Assembly: GCA_002337215.1 (NCBI GenBank)
Contig: DDFO01000026.1
Coordinates: 37,978 to 45,813, forward strand
From: Phycisphaerales bacterium UBA1926
Lineage (GTDB): Bacteria > Planctomycetota > Phycisphaerae > Phycisphaerales > UBA1924
Direction of reading: 5' to 3'
DNA: 7,836 bases
The position numbers were made by a program, and so were the translations under genes. Of the stretch, positions 1 to 6,104 are shown piece by piece (positions within the stretch are counted from its first letter, which is position 1; each line of letters begins with the position of its first letter). The notes below the pieces were generated by a model. It worked only from the letters and a program-made list of their open reading frames with translations, was not told where the DNA came from and ran no database searches.

Positions 1-39
1 CCCCCCGCCTGGTTGCCGGCGTGGCCGCCGGGTCGGGGT

Positions 40-73
40 TCGGGTTGGAGTCGGGTTGGTTCATTCGGGTCGG
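40..73 (+). repeat. Short G/T-rich direct repeats (TCGGGTTGG)
   Basis: TCGGGTTGG occurs perfectly at 40-48 and 51-59, an 11-bp step, with a one-mismatch copy (TCGGGTCGG) at 65-73 and a partial copy just before at 33-40. The step is about one helical turn, so protein-binding sites are possible. Simple G-rich composition bias is the alternative. Confidence 0.45.
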
Positions 74-155
74 CTTGCCATGGATCTGTGCTCACTGGAC
101 GGGGTCGCGCTCAGCGTAGCCGAATCGGGGTTTCAGAGCCCGGTTTCGCGACGGA

Positions 156-177
156 GCTTTCGGGGGGCTTTCGGGGG
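156..177 (+). repeat. Perfect tandem 11-bp repeat upstream of sigma gene
   Basis: GCTTTCGGGGG at 156-166 is repeated exactly at 167-177 with no spacer. If transcription begins close to the ATG at 205, the second copy covers the -35 area and the first lies just above it, which is where an activator or an autoregulating sigma factor would contact the DNA. The repeat is seen directly; the regulatory role is inferred. Confidence 0.6.
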
Positions 178-191
178 ACGGGGGCGGGCGA

Positions 192-197
192 TAGACT
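192..197 (+). promoter_or_regulatory. Candidate -10 element (TAGACT) for the sigma gene
   Basis: TAGACT matches four of six positions of TATAAT, including the key first T, second A and last T. It lies seven bases before the ATG at 205, so transcription would start at or next to the start codon (leaderless mRNA). No Shine-Dalgarno-like sequence lies between them, which fits. No convincing TTGACA-like -35 is visible 16-18 bp upstream. Confidence 0.3.
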
Positions 198-204
198 TGC
201 GGCG

Positions 205-846
205 ATGGACGCCGGCGAACAGGATCTTGACACGTTGCTCACACAGGCTCAGGGCGGCGACCGCGGCTCGCTCCTCGCGCTGCTTGAGGTGTGCGCGCCG
301 AGGGTCCGGGGCCGCATCGCGCCCAAGATCACGGGATACCTTCGGCCCTTCCTCGATGAAGACGACGTCATGCAGGTGACCTACCTCGAGGTGGTGACCC
401 GGTTCGAGACGTTCGTGAACGGGGACGCGAACGGGTTTCTGTCGTGGATGAGCCGGCTCGCGGAGAACAACCTGATCGACGCGGTGCGGATGATCGAAGC
501 CGACAAGCGGCCGAACCCCCGCAACCGGGTCGAGACCGCGGGCAGGGTGGGCAGCGGAGGCGAGGCGATGCAATCGCTCATCGACCTGATCGGGGTGACG
601 GTGAACTCGCCCAGCAAGGCCGCGGCGGGTGAGGAGATCAAGACCGCGCTCTCGGCGGTGCTCGATCGGCTCCCAGCGGATTACGCGACGGTGATCAAGC
701 TGTACGACCTCCAGGGGCGGTCGGCGGCGGAGCTCGCGCAGGAGTTGGGGCGTAGCGAAGGGGCGATCTACATGCTCCGAGCGCGCGCGCACGACCGTTT
801 ACGGGACCTGTTGCCGAGCGAGTCAAAGTTTTTCTCGGTGGGCTGA
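205..846 (+). CDS. ECF-like sigma-70 family RNA polymerase sigma factor (planctomycete type)
   Basis: This 213-residue protein has the two-domain build of an ECF sigma factor, which directs RNA polymerase to a dedicated promoter set. Region 2 spans about residues 35-100: the acidic D51-E52-D53-D54 block followed by VMQVTYLEV corresponds to the core-polymerase contact of region 2.2, and FLSWMSRLAENNLIDAVR to the -10 recognition helices. A Gly/Ser-containing linker (about 100-147) leads to region 4 (about 148-206), with LDRLPADY, then the helix-turn-helix GRSAAELAQELGRSEGAIYM and the closing RARAHDRLRDLL helix that would read the -35. No anti-sigma gene or extra C-terminal domain is present. 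ATG 205 is chosen because upstream in-frame sequence does not look like protein and TAGACT lies seven bases before it. The next gene is a Hanks-type kinase on the same strand, a common planctomycete pairing in which the kinase rather than an anti-sigma factor may provide control. Family assignment is strong; target promoters are unknown. Confidence 0.9.
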   Translation: MDAGEQDLDTLLTQAQGGDRGSLLALLEVCAPRVRGRIAPKITGYLRPFLDEDDVMQVTYLEVVTRFETFVNGDANGFLSWMSRLAENNLIDAVRMIEADKRPNPRNRVETAGRVGSGGEAMQSLIDLIGVTVNSPSKAAAGEEIKTALSAVLDRLPADYATVIKLYDLQGRSAAELAQELGRSEGAIYMLRARAHDRLRDLLPSESKFFSVG

Positions 847-865
847 GAACGGCAGGGCCGAGAAA
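831..865 (+). repeat. Inverted repeat overlapping the sigma stop codon, with a competing short hairpin
   Basis: TTTCTCGG (831-838) is perfectly complementary to CCGAGAAA (858-865). The same left arm, through TTCTC (832-836), can instead pair with GAGAA (845-849). The stop codon at 844-846 lies inside both structures. There is no T-run after the right arm, so it is not a standard intrinsic terminator. It could be an mRNA 3'-end or attenuation structure, or chance. Confidence 0.35.
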
Positions 866-885
866 TTCTGGTGGGGTCGCGGTGG

Positions 886-904
886 GTCGGCGTGACCCGC
901 CGAC
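886..904 (+). repeat. Small GC-rich hairpin in the sigma-kinase gap
   Basis: GTCGGCG (886-892) and CGCCGAC (898-904) form a 7-bp perfect stem around a 5-base loop. An alternative fold pairs GGGTC (884-888) with GACCC (894-898). No T-tract follows. It adds to the run of structured elements between the two genes, but by itself it could reflect GC content. Confidence 0.35.
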
Positions 905-927
905 GCCGGGTGCGTTCAGAGTAGTCC

Positions 928-968
928 GGGCCCAGGCACGAGTTGGGGCGTGCCGGGCTCGTGTGTTT
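928..968 (+). terminator. Candidate intrinsic terminator or attenuator between sigma and kinase genes
   Basis: A long stem is formed by GGGCCC (928-933) and GGCACG (935-940) on the left and CGTGCC (949-954) and GGGCTC (955-960) on the right, with one bulged A at 934, one G-T wobble, and the 8-base loop AGTTGGGG (941-948). It is followed by GTGTGTTT (961-968), with five T in seven bases from 962. The stem is strong and the T-tract is weak, so partial termination (setting the sigma:kinase ratio) is as plausible as full termination. It lies 81 bases after the sigma stop and 130 bases before the kinase start. Confidence 0.45.
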
Positions 969-1059
969 CGGTGCCCTCCGGGAGCGTCGGGCGTGTTCTC
1001 GGCCGGTCTCGGCTCTCGCTTGTCGCCTTCATTGAGTCGGGCGGGCACGTTTGGATCGG

Positions 1060-1091
1060 TTCCGGGGCATGACCCCCGGGACACACGGAGG
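1060..1091 (+). promoter_or_regulatory. Leader hairpin and ribosome binding site of the kinase gene
   Basis: GGAGG at 1087-1091 stands seven bases before GTG 1099 and decides the start. Just upstream, bases 1060-1067 pair with 1074-1081 (core CCGGGG with CCCCGG, plus one G-T and one A-T pair), leaving a 6-base loop that contains the alternative in-frame ATG at 1069. The hairpin would hide that ATG and leave the GGAGG exposed five bases downstream. Confidence 0.5.
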
Positions 1092-1098
1092 CGGGCCT

Positions 1099-3879
1099 GT
1101 GCCGCGACGGGACAACGAAACAAGCATTTTCCCGCTGGGGGGCGAGCCGGATTCGGGGATCGCCCCCCGGCGTGGATCGTCTGCGGCCGGCGCGGCTGCC
1201 GATCGGGATCTGATCCTCGACGCGTTCCGCCAAGCCGACGACGCGACGGTCGCGATGCCTTCCGGCCTCGTTTCGGGGTCGGCGACTGATCTCCCGATCA
1301 ACCACTTCCCGGGGTACATCCTCAAAGGGGAGATCCACCGGGGCGGGCAGGGCGTGGTCTACAAGGCCGAGCAGCCCTCGACGGGGCGGACGGTCGCGAT
1401 CAAGCTCATGCACGGCGGGGGTGCGATCGGGAGCACGGGGCGCGCGCGGTTCGACCTCGAGATCCAGGTGCTCGGGAAGCTCGAGCACCCGGGCATCGTG
1501 CGCGTGCACGACAGCGGGGTGACCGAGGACGGATCGGTCTATTACGTGATGGACCACATCGGGGGCCAGCCTCTCGATTGGCTCATCCGCGAGTGGCGGC
1601 GCGAGGCCGAGCGCATCCGGGGTGAGGTCGGGGCGCGCCCCGGGGGGCCCGAGGACGGCGTCTCGCGCGTCGCGTCGCGGACATCCGCGCTGGGCGGGCG
1701 CGTGCTCAACGAGCGGCTCGCGATGTTCGCCAAGATCTGCGAGGGCGTGAGCGCCGCGCACATCGCGGGCATCATCCACCGAGACCTGAAGCCCGCGAAC
1801 ATCCGCCTCGACAAGCGGGGCGAGCCGATCGTTGTGGATTTCGGGCTCGCCAAGATGCTCGCCGAGGACCAGAAGGCGAACCATCCCGCGATGACCGCGA
1901 CGGGTCAGTTTGTCGGGTCGATGCCGTGGTCGAGCCCCGAGCAGGCGGAGGGCTCGAACCGGACGATCGACACCCGCTCGGACGTCTACAGCCTGGGCGT
2001 GATCCTGTACCAGATGGTGACGGGCGGGAAGTTCCCCTACACGGTGGTGGGGACGGCCCGGCAGGTGATGAACAACATCGTGACCGCGGAGCCGAAAAGG
2101 CCCAGCCTCTTCGATCGCGGGATCAACGACGAGGTCGAGACGATCGTGCTCAAGGCGATCAGCAAGGAGCCCGAGCGTCGGTATCAGTCCGCGGCGGATC
2201 TTGCCAGGGACATCCGCCGGTACCTCGACGGCGAGGCGATCGAGGCGAAGCGCGACAGCACGTGGTACGTGATGACCAAGGCGTTGCGCCGGCACCGCGT
2301 GAGCGCGGGGTTTGTCGCGGCGCTGCTGCTCATGGGGACGGCCTTCAGCGTGGCGCTCGCGGCAAAGTACACCGAGAACGAGGCGTTGCGGATCGACGCG
2401 GTGAGCCGGGCGGAGGCCGAGAGCCTCGCGAGGCAGCAGGCGGAGGTCGCCCGCGAGCGCGCGCAGGCGAACTTCCTGGCGGTCCAGGATCTGAGCCGGG
2501 CGTTCCTCTTCGATTTCCACGACGAAATCGCGGATCTCCGCGGCGCGGGCGCGGCGCGAGCGTTGCTCGTTGAGCGCGCCGCGAAGTATCTCGAAACGCT
2601 GCGGGTGCAGGCGGCGGCGGAGTCGGATCCAGATCCCGATCTGCTGCTTGATATCGCGTCGGCGCACGACCGGCTGTCGAGCCTGCAGGCGGGCTTTGCC
2701 GACTCGAACGCGGGTGATTCGCAGGCCGCGGCGATGAGTGTCGCCGAGGCCGAGCGGATCCGCGATGATCTTGTCGAAGTGATCCCGGACGATCCTCGGC
2801 TGTGGCTGGGGATCGCGGCGGGCGCCGAGCAGCGGGCGCGGGTGAAGCAGGCGGACGGCCGGTTCGAGGACGCGATCGCGCACGGTGAGCGCGGTTTGGA
2901 GGCGGCAGCGCGGGCCGAGCAGCTCGGGGCTGATGAGGACGAACTCGCGGCGGTGCGCATCTCGCTGCACACGCTGCTGGGCGATCTCACGCACCGGCTG
3001 GGCCGTGCGGCCGACACGCCGGACCTCGCGATCGAATGGTTCCGCACGGCGCTCGACCGGCTCGACGCCGCGGCGGCGGAGGTCGGCGGCGACGACGCGG
3101 CACGGTTCGTGTTCGCGGACCTGCTTGCCCGGCGGTCGAGGTCGACAACAGAAATGGCGCGGTGGGCGCTGCGGGGCGTTGAAGCCGGTGCGGATGACGG
3201 CGATGCGCCGGGTCTTGATGACGCGGGCGAGATCGCCCGCGAGGGCCTCACGCTCGCGGAGGCGTCTGTTGGTGCGTACGCGGATCTCCGATCGCGCGAC
3301 GTGTCGGCGCGCAAGGCGCTGCGCGGCATGATCGCGGCGCTGATGCAGGAATCGCTTGCGTGGGAGACCTTGGGCCGGATCGAACGTGCGCGTGGCGAGG
3401 ACCCCGGCCTGGCCGACGACGAGGCGTTCGCGACGGCCCAGGAAGCGCTCGGGCTCGCCCAGGTGCTCGCGGGTGACGAGACCGATCTCGATGCGCAGCG
3501 GCTGCTGGGCATCACGATGAACAAGGTCGGCAACGCGCTGCGGGTCGAGGGTCGGTTCGACGAGGCGGAACTGCTCTACGACGAACTGATCGCGCAGCGG
3601 CGCGGGATCGTCGCGACCGATTCGACGACGCGCCACCGGCGGGATCTCGCGATCGCGTTGATCAAGCGGGCCCAGATCGACGAGCTCCGCGCACGCACGG
3701 TCGAGGGCGCGGAAGCGGTCGCGCTCAACGAATCGGCGGAACGCGTGTTCGCCGAGGCGGGCGAGATCTTCGCGGCGCTCGCGGCCTCCGGGGTCCCGAT
3801 GGACCGAGAACGCAACGAAGTCGCCCGGGCGATCGAACGCGTCCGGGATGCGGCGGAGTCGGCCCGGGGCGACGACTGA
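1099..3879 (+). CDS. Membrane-anchored Hanks-type Ser/Thr protein kinase with helical/TPR-like C-terminal region
   Basis: This 926-residue receptor-like kinase should transfer phosphate from ATP to Ser/Thr of itself or partner proteins. After a low-complexity N-terminus (about 1-72), the kinase domain (about 73-375) has the glycine loop GEIHRGGQG (77-85), the ATP lysine in VAIK (K102), the catalytic loop HRDLKPAN (D229, K231, N234), DFG (D247) and SPEQ (E281) in place of APE. All catalytic residues are present, so it should be active. About 35 extra Arg/Gly/Ser-rich residues (167-201) sit before the helix leading to the catalytic loop. The sequence YLDGEAIEAKRDSTWY leads to one transmembrane helix (about 401-422), a charged Ala/Glu/Arg coiled coil (424-465), the conserved-looking FLFDFHDEIADLRG (469-482), and a long Ala-rich helical region with TPR-like units, for example FDEAELLYDELI (from 820). 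That half probably lies outside the cytoplasmic membrane and could sense a signal or dock partners. GTG is chosen for its GGAGG; ATG 1069 and TTG 1051 lack one. It follows the sigma gene on the same strand. Confidence 0.92.
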   Translation: MPRRDNETSIFPLGGEPDSGIAPRRGSSAAGAAADRDLILDAFRQADDATVAMPSGLVSGSATDLPINHFPGYILKGEIHRGGQGVVYKAEQPSTGRTVAIKLMHGGGAIGSTGRARFDLEIQVLGKLEHPGIVRVHDSGVTEDGSVYYVMDHIGGQPLDWLIREWRREAERIRGEVGARPGGPEDGVSRVASRTSALGGRVLNERLAMFAKICEGVSAAHIAGIIHRDLKPANIRLDKRGEPIVVDFGLAKMLAEDQKANHPAMTATGQFVGSMPWSSPEQAEGSNRTIDTRSDVYSLGVILYQMVTGGKFPYTVVGTARQVMNNIVTAEPKRPSLFDRGINDEVETIVLKAISKEPERRYQSAADLARDIRRYLDGEAIEAKRDSTWYVMTKALRRHRVSAGFVAALLLMGTAFSVALAAKYTENEALRIDAVSRAEAESLARQQAEVARERAQANFLAVQDLSRAFLFDFHDEIADLRGAGAARALLVERAAKYLETLRVQAAAESDPDPDLLLDIASAHDRLSSLQAGFADSNAGDSQAAAMSVAEAERIRDDLVEVIPDDPRLWLGIAAGAEQRARVKQADGRFEDAIAHGERGLEAAARAEQLGADEDELAAVRISLHTLLGDLTHRLGRAADTPDLAIEWFRTALDRLDAAAAEVGGDDAARFVFADLLARRSRSTTEMARWALRGVEAGADDGDAPGLDDAGEIAREGLTLAEASVGAYADLRSRDVSARKALRGMIAALMQESLAWETLGRIERARGEDPGLADDEAFATAQEALGLAQVLAGDETDLDAQRLLGITMNKVGNALRVEGRFDEAELLYDELIAQRRGIVATDSTTRHRRDLAIALIKRAQIDELRARTVEGAEAVALNESAERVFAEAGEIFAALAASGVPMDRERNEVARAIERVRDAAESARGDD

Positions 3880-4027
3880 GCTCACCGGCGGGCCTGTTGT
3901 CCGGCGATGAGAATCAGTAACAGGGCAGCGCGACCCGCACGCGGGTGACGGAAGTTGATCGGTAACCGTTGGATTTTGCCCCGCCCGGGGGTACCTTAGT
4001 GCCGGAGTTCAGAGAGGGAGACAGACC
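3880..4027 (+). promoter_or_regulatory. Intergenic leader of the secreted-protein gene, with inverted repeats and ribosome site
   Basis: Three structures can be seen. CTCA plus CCGG (3881-3888) pair with CCGG plus TGAG (3901-3911, three bases bulged) immediately after the kinase stop, a weak terminator-like fold without a T-run. ACCCGC and GCGGGT (3933-3946) form a 14-bp dyad around AC, more like an operator half-site pair than an RNA hairpin. CCCC (3979-3982) can pair with the G-run at 3987-3991. GGGAG at 4016-4020, seven bases before GTG 4028, is a good ribosome site. A weak promoter reading is TTGGAT (3969-3974), 17 bp, TACCTT (3992-3997), three of six matches in each box, so I do not rely on it. 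Confidence 0.4.
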
Positions 4028-6079
4028 GTGAGAAGCGTCCGATATCTTGTGTCTGTGCGACCCTTGGCTTTGCTTGCTTTGCATGGTCTTGCGGTGTCGG
4101 CTGCGTGCGCGCAGGAAGATGTGTTCTGGATTGCGCCCGTCTCCGGACGCTGGGCGGACGCCGCCAACTGGTCGAGTGCGCAGGTGCCGGGTGGGCCCGG
4201 GGCCGAGAACGTTCGCGTGTCGATCGATCTCGCGGGCGCGTACACGGTCGATCTCGACTTCGACGCGACGGTCTCCGGGCTCGCGCTGACCGGTTCGGGC
4301 GCATCGCTCTCGCTGGTGTCGCCCGGCACGCGTCTGGTGACCAACGGGCAGAACGATTTCACCGGCGCGAGCTTTGTCGGCAATCAGGCGTCTTCGATCA
4401 CGACCGGCGGGCTCACCCGGTTCTCGGGCGGGGCGACTGTCAACGGGCTTGGCTCGTTCAACATGGGCGGGGTGACCGAGTTCACGGGCGACGACATCGA
4501 TCTGTGCGACACGTGCGTCTTCCTGACCGGCGACGGCGTCTGGTCGGGAGTCGGGGCGTTCAACCTCGAGAACGACTCGATCGGCAGCGAGATCGTGATC
4601 GAAGCGGGGGGATCGCTCGCGCTGCTCGGCGCGGGGTCGCGGACGATCCAGGGGATCGGGAGCGGCAATCAATTTGTCAACCGCGGCGAGCTGCGCGTCG
4701 CGCTCGACGGCGGGGGTGACGCGTTCGAGGTCAACGGCTCGCGGTTCCAGAACACGCGTGACGGCTCGATCCGTGTGGAGTCCGGGACGCTGCGGTCGGA
4801 CCTGAACGGCACGCTGAGCGGTACAAGCCTGCGGGGCGGCGACTGGTTCATCGGCGACAGCGGGACGGTGGACACACTTGGGGCACAGATCACCGCGATC
4901 GATGTCGCGGTGGAGCTCGACGGCGCGGGGAGCACCTTCGACGCGATCGGCGCGCTTGAGCGCATCACCGACCGCGGCGCGTTCCGCGTCAAGAGCGGGC
5001 GGGACTTCGCGACCGATGCGTCGGTTATGCTCGACGTGCAGGGCGAACTCGAGGTCGGTGCTGGTTCCGAGTTCATGGTGACCAACCAGCTGATGAACCT
5101 GGGCGGCGGCACGCTCACGGGCGGCTCATTTGTCGTCGGGGGCGAGCTGGGACTGATGCAGGGAGACTCGGTCGCGAACCTGGAGGCGGGGCTGACGCTC
5201 GAGGGCACCGGGACGATCAGCGACGGGAGCGGGGGCGACCTGCTCGCGGGGCTGAGCCGGGTGGGCGAGGCGGGCGTGTTCGCGCTCCGTGAGGGCGCGG
5301 CGTTCACCACCGTGAGCGATCTCGATCTCGAAGGCACGCTCGACATCGGGCGCGGGTCGGCGGCGGATGTGCGCGGCGATCTGAGCGCGTTCGTCGCGGG
5401 CGTCTTCGGAAACGCGGATCTCCGCGTCGGTGGTGATCTGGTCGCCGACAACAGCGTGGTCGAGGTCGTCGAGGGCCGGCTCGTCGTGGGGCTCGACGGC
5501 CGGATTCTTTTCCGCGACGGCGCTGCGACCCTCGACGGACTGACTCGGCTCCGCGAGGTCCGTGCCACCGGATCGTTCGAGCTCGCCGAGGGGCGGGACC
5601 TCGACCTGCGATCGGCGGGCAACATCGTTGCGATCGAGGGCGATCTGCTGCTCGGTGCGACCGGGGGCGCCGGCGGAGACGCGGTGCTCGGGTCGGTGCT
5701 CACCGTCGATGGCATCTCGTTCGACCCGTCCTCGTCGCTGACGACCACGCTCGCGTCGATCGACGACTTCGGACGCATCGATGCGCTCTCCGCGATGTTC
5801 GGCACGGGCGCCGCCGGCGAGTCGGCGGGCGAGCTCGTTGTCGTGCTCGCCGATGGATTCACCGCGTCGTTCGGGGACCGCTTCCTGATCATCTCTTCGG
5901 ACTCGCTGCTGGGTGACGGGTTCTCGTTGCTCACCGTGGAGGGGGCGCTCGGGGGCGGCCTGTTCTTCGAGCAGTTTGTCGACGTATCGGGTGTCGGCGT
6001 TGTCGTCCTCCCTGCGCCGGCGGGGCTCGCGATGATCGGCGGCGGGCTGCTGCTCTCGGCGCGTCGTCGTCGGGATTGA
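4028..6079 (+). CDS. Secreted beta-repeat protein with PEP-CTERM-like (PAPA) sorting tail
   Basis: This 683-residue protein is predicted to be exported and processed at the envelope. Residues 1-28 form a signal peptide (Arg-rich start, hydrophobic core LALLALHGLAV, likely cleavage after ACA at A28). The mature N-terminus, with FWIAPVSGRW and NWS followed by VDLDFDATVSGLAL, resembles the entry module of large planctomycete and verrucomicrobial surface proteins. The rest is Gly/Asp/Val/Leu-rich with short strand-turn repeats, suggesting a beta-solenoid; three modules begin at residues 315, 414 and 513. C160 and C163 (CDTC) are the only Cys of the mature chain if cleavage is after A28. The end (about 608-655) resembles the closing module of PEP-CTERM proteins, followed by LPAPAG (661-666), a short hydrophobic helix and RRRRD: a sorting tail for an exosortase, with PAPA replacing PEP. 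GTG 4028 is chosen for GGGAG seven bases upstream and the intact signal peptide. The cargo function is unknown: I see no enzyme motif. No exosortase is in the window. Confidence 0.82.
   Translation: MRSVRYLVSVRPLALLALHGLAVSAACAQEDVFWIAPVSGRWADAANWSSAQVPGGPGAENVRVSIDLAGAYTVDLDFDATVSGLALTGSGASLSLVSPGTRLVTNGQNDFTGASFVGNQASSITTGGLTRFSGGATVNGLGSFNMGGVTEFTGDDIDLCDTCVFLTGDGVWSGVGAFNLENDSIGSEIVIEAGGSLALLGAGSRTIQGIGSGNQFVNRGELRVALDGGGDAFEVNGSRFQNTRDGSIRVESGTLRSDLNGTLSGTSLRGGDWFIGDSGTVDTLGAQITAIDVAVELDGAGSTFDAIGALERITDRGAFRVKSGRDFATDASVMLDVQGELEVGAGSEFMVTNQLMNLGGGTLTGGSFVVGGELGLMQGDSVANLEAGLTLEGTGTISDGSGGDLLAGLSRVGEAGVFALREGAAFTTVSDLDLEGTLDIGRGSAADVRGDLSAFVAGVFGNADLRVGGDLVADNSVVEVVEGRLVVGLDGRILFRDGAATLDGLTRLREVRATGSFELAEGRDLDLRSAGNIVAIEGDLLLGATGGAGGDAVLGSVLTVDGISFDPSSSLTTTLASIDDFGRIDALSAMFGTGAAGESAGELVVVLADGFTASFGDRFLIISSDSLLGDGFSLLTVEGALGGGLFFEQFVDVSGVGVVVLPAPAGLAMIGGGLLLSARRRRD
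4970..5677 (+). repeat. Three diverged protein modules with 99-residue period
   Basis: Within the secreted protein, related segments begin at residues 315 (DRGAFRVKSGRDF), 414 (EAGVFALREGAAF) and 513 (ATGSFELAEGRDL), exactly 99 residues apart. Each continues with an acidic, strand-forming stretch ending in G-x-L-x-(V/I/L)-G (GELEVG, GTLDIG, GDLLLG). The first two also share a later VGGEL/VGGDL. The DNA copies are diverged, so the duplication is old or the spacing is structural. Confidence 0.6.
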
Positions 6080-6104
6080 TCCCGTGCCGACCCCGCGGAT
6101 GATC

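Larger units (their letters stand above)
1..204. other. Non-coding region upstream of the sigma factor gene
   Basis: No gene is supported here. The reading frame of the sigma gene is open back to base 13, but the extra 64 residues it would add are a Gly/Arg/Ser-rich string with no sigma-factor character, so I treat the stretch as leader/promoter DNA. It contains G/T-rich iterations of TCGGGTTGG at 40-48 and 51-59, degenerate copies at about 33-40 and 65-73, a perfect 11-bp tandem duplication at 156-177, and a TAGACT box at 192-197. The end of an upstream gene could lie beyond base 1, but nothing here shows it. Confidence 0.6.

Noticed and set aside
13..204. In-frame N-terminal extension of the sigma factor
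   Set aside because: The 64 extra residues are low-complexity, unlike any sigma region, and no start codon there has a good ribosome site.
847..1050. A small gene between sigma and kinase (a + strand frame runs from 882)
   Set aside because: The translation is Arg/Gly-rich and motif-free, overlaps the kinase start in another frame, and the region is dominated by hairpins.
1051..1098. TTG 1051 or ATG 1069 as kinase start
   Set aside because: Neither has a ribosome site, while GTG 1099 has GGAGG seven bases upstream. ATG 1069 stays a possible secondary start.
916..3885. A 989-codon open frame on the - strand opposite the kinase gene
   Set aside because: The translation is Arg/Pro/His-rich with no domain, and lies exactly opposite a well-recognised kinase. 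GC-rich third positions keep antisense frames open.
4097..4111. Lipoprotein signal around C27 of the secreted protein
   Set aside because: The residues before the Cys are S-A-A, lacking the usual Leu/Val at -3, and ACA followed by Q fits ordinary signal peptidase I cleavage.
4669..5934. 421-codon - strand frame opposite the secreted-protein gene
   Set aside because: Ser/Pro/Thr-rich shadow translation without motifs, opposite a gene with signal peptide, ribosome site and sorting tail.
4028..6079. Classical autotransporter
   Set aside because: The repeat body is similar in style, but there is no C-terminal beta-barrel. The chain ends in a hydrophobic helix and Arg cluster.
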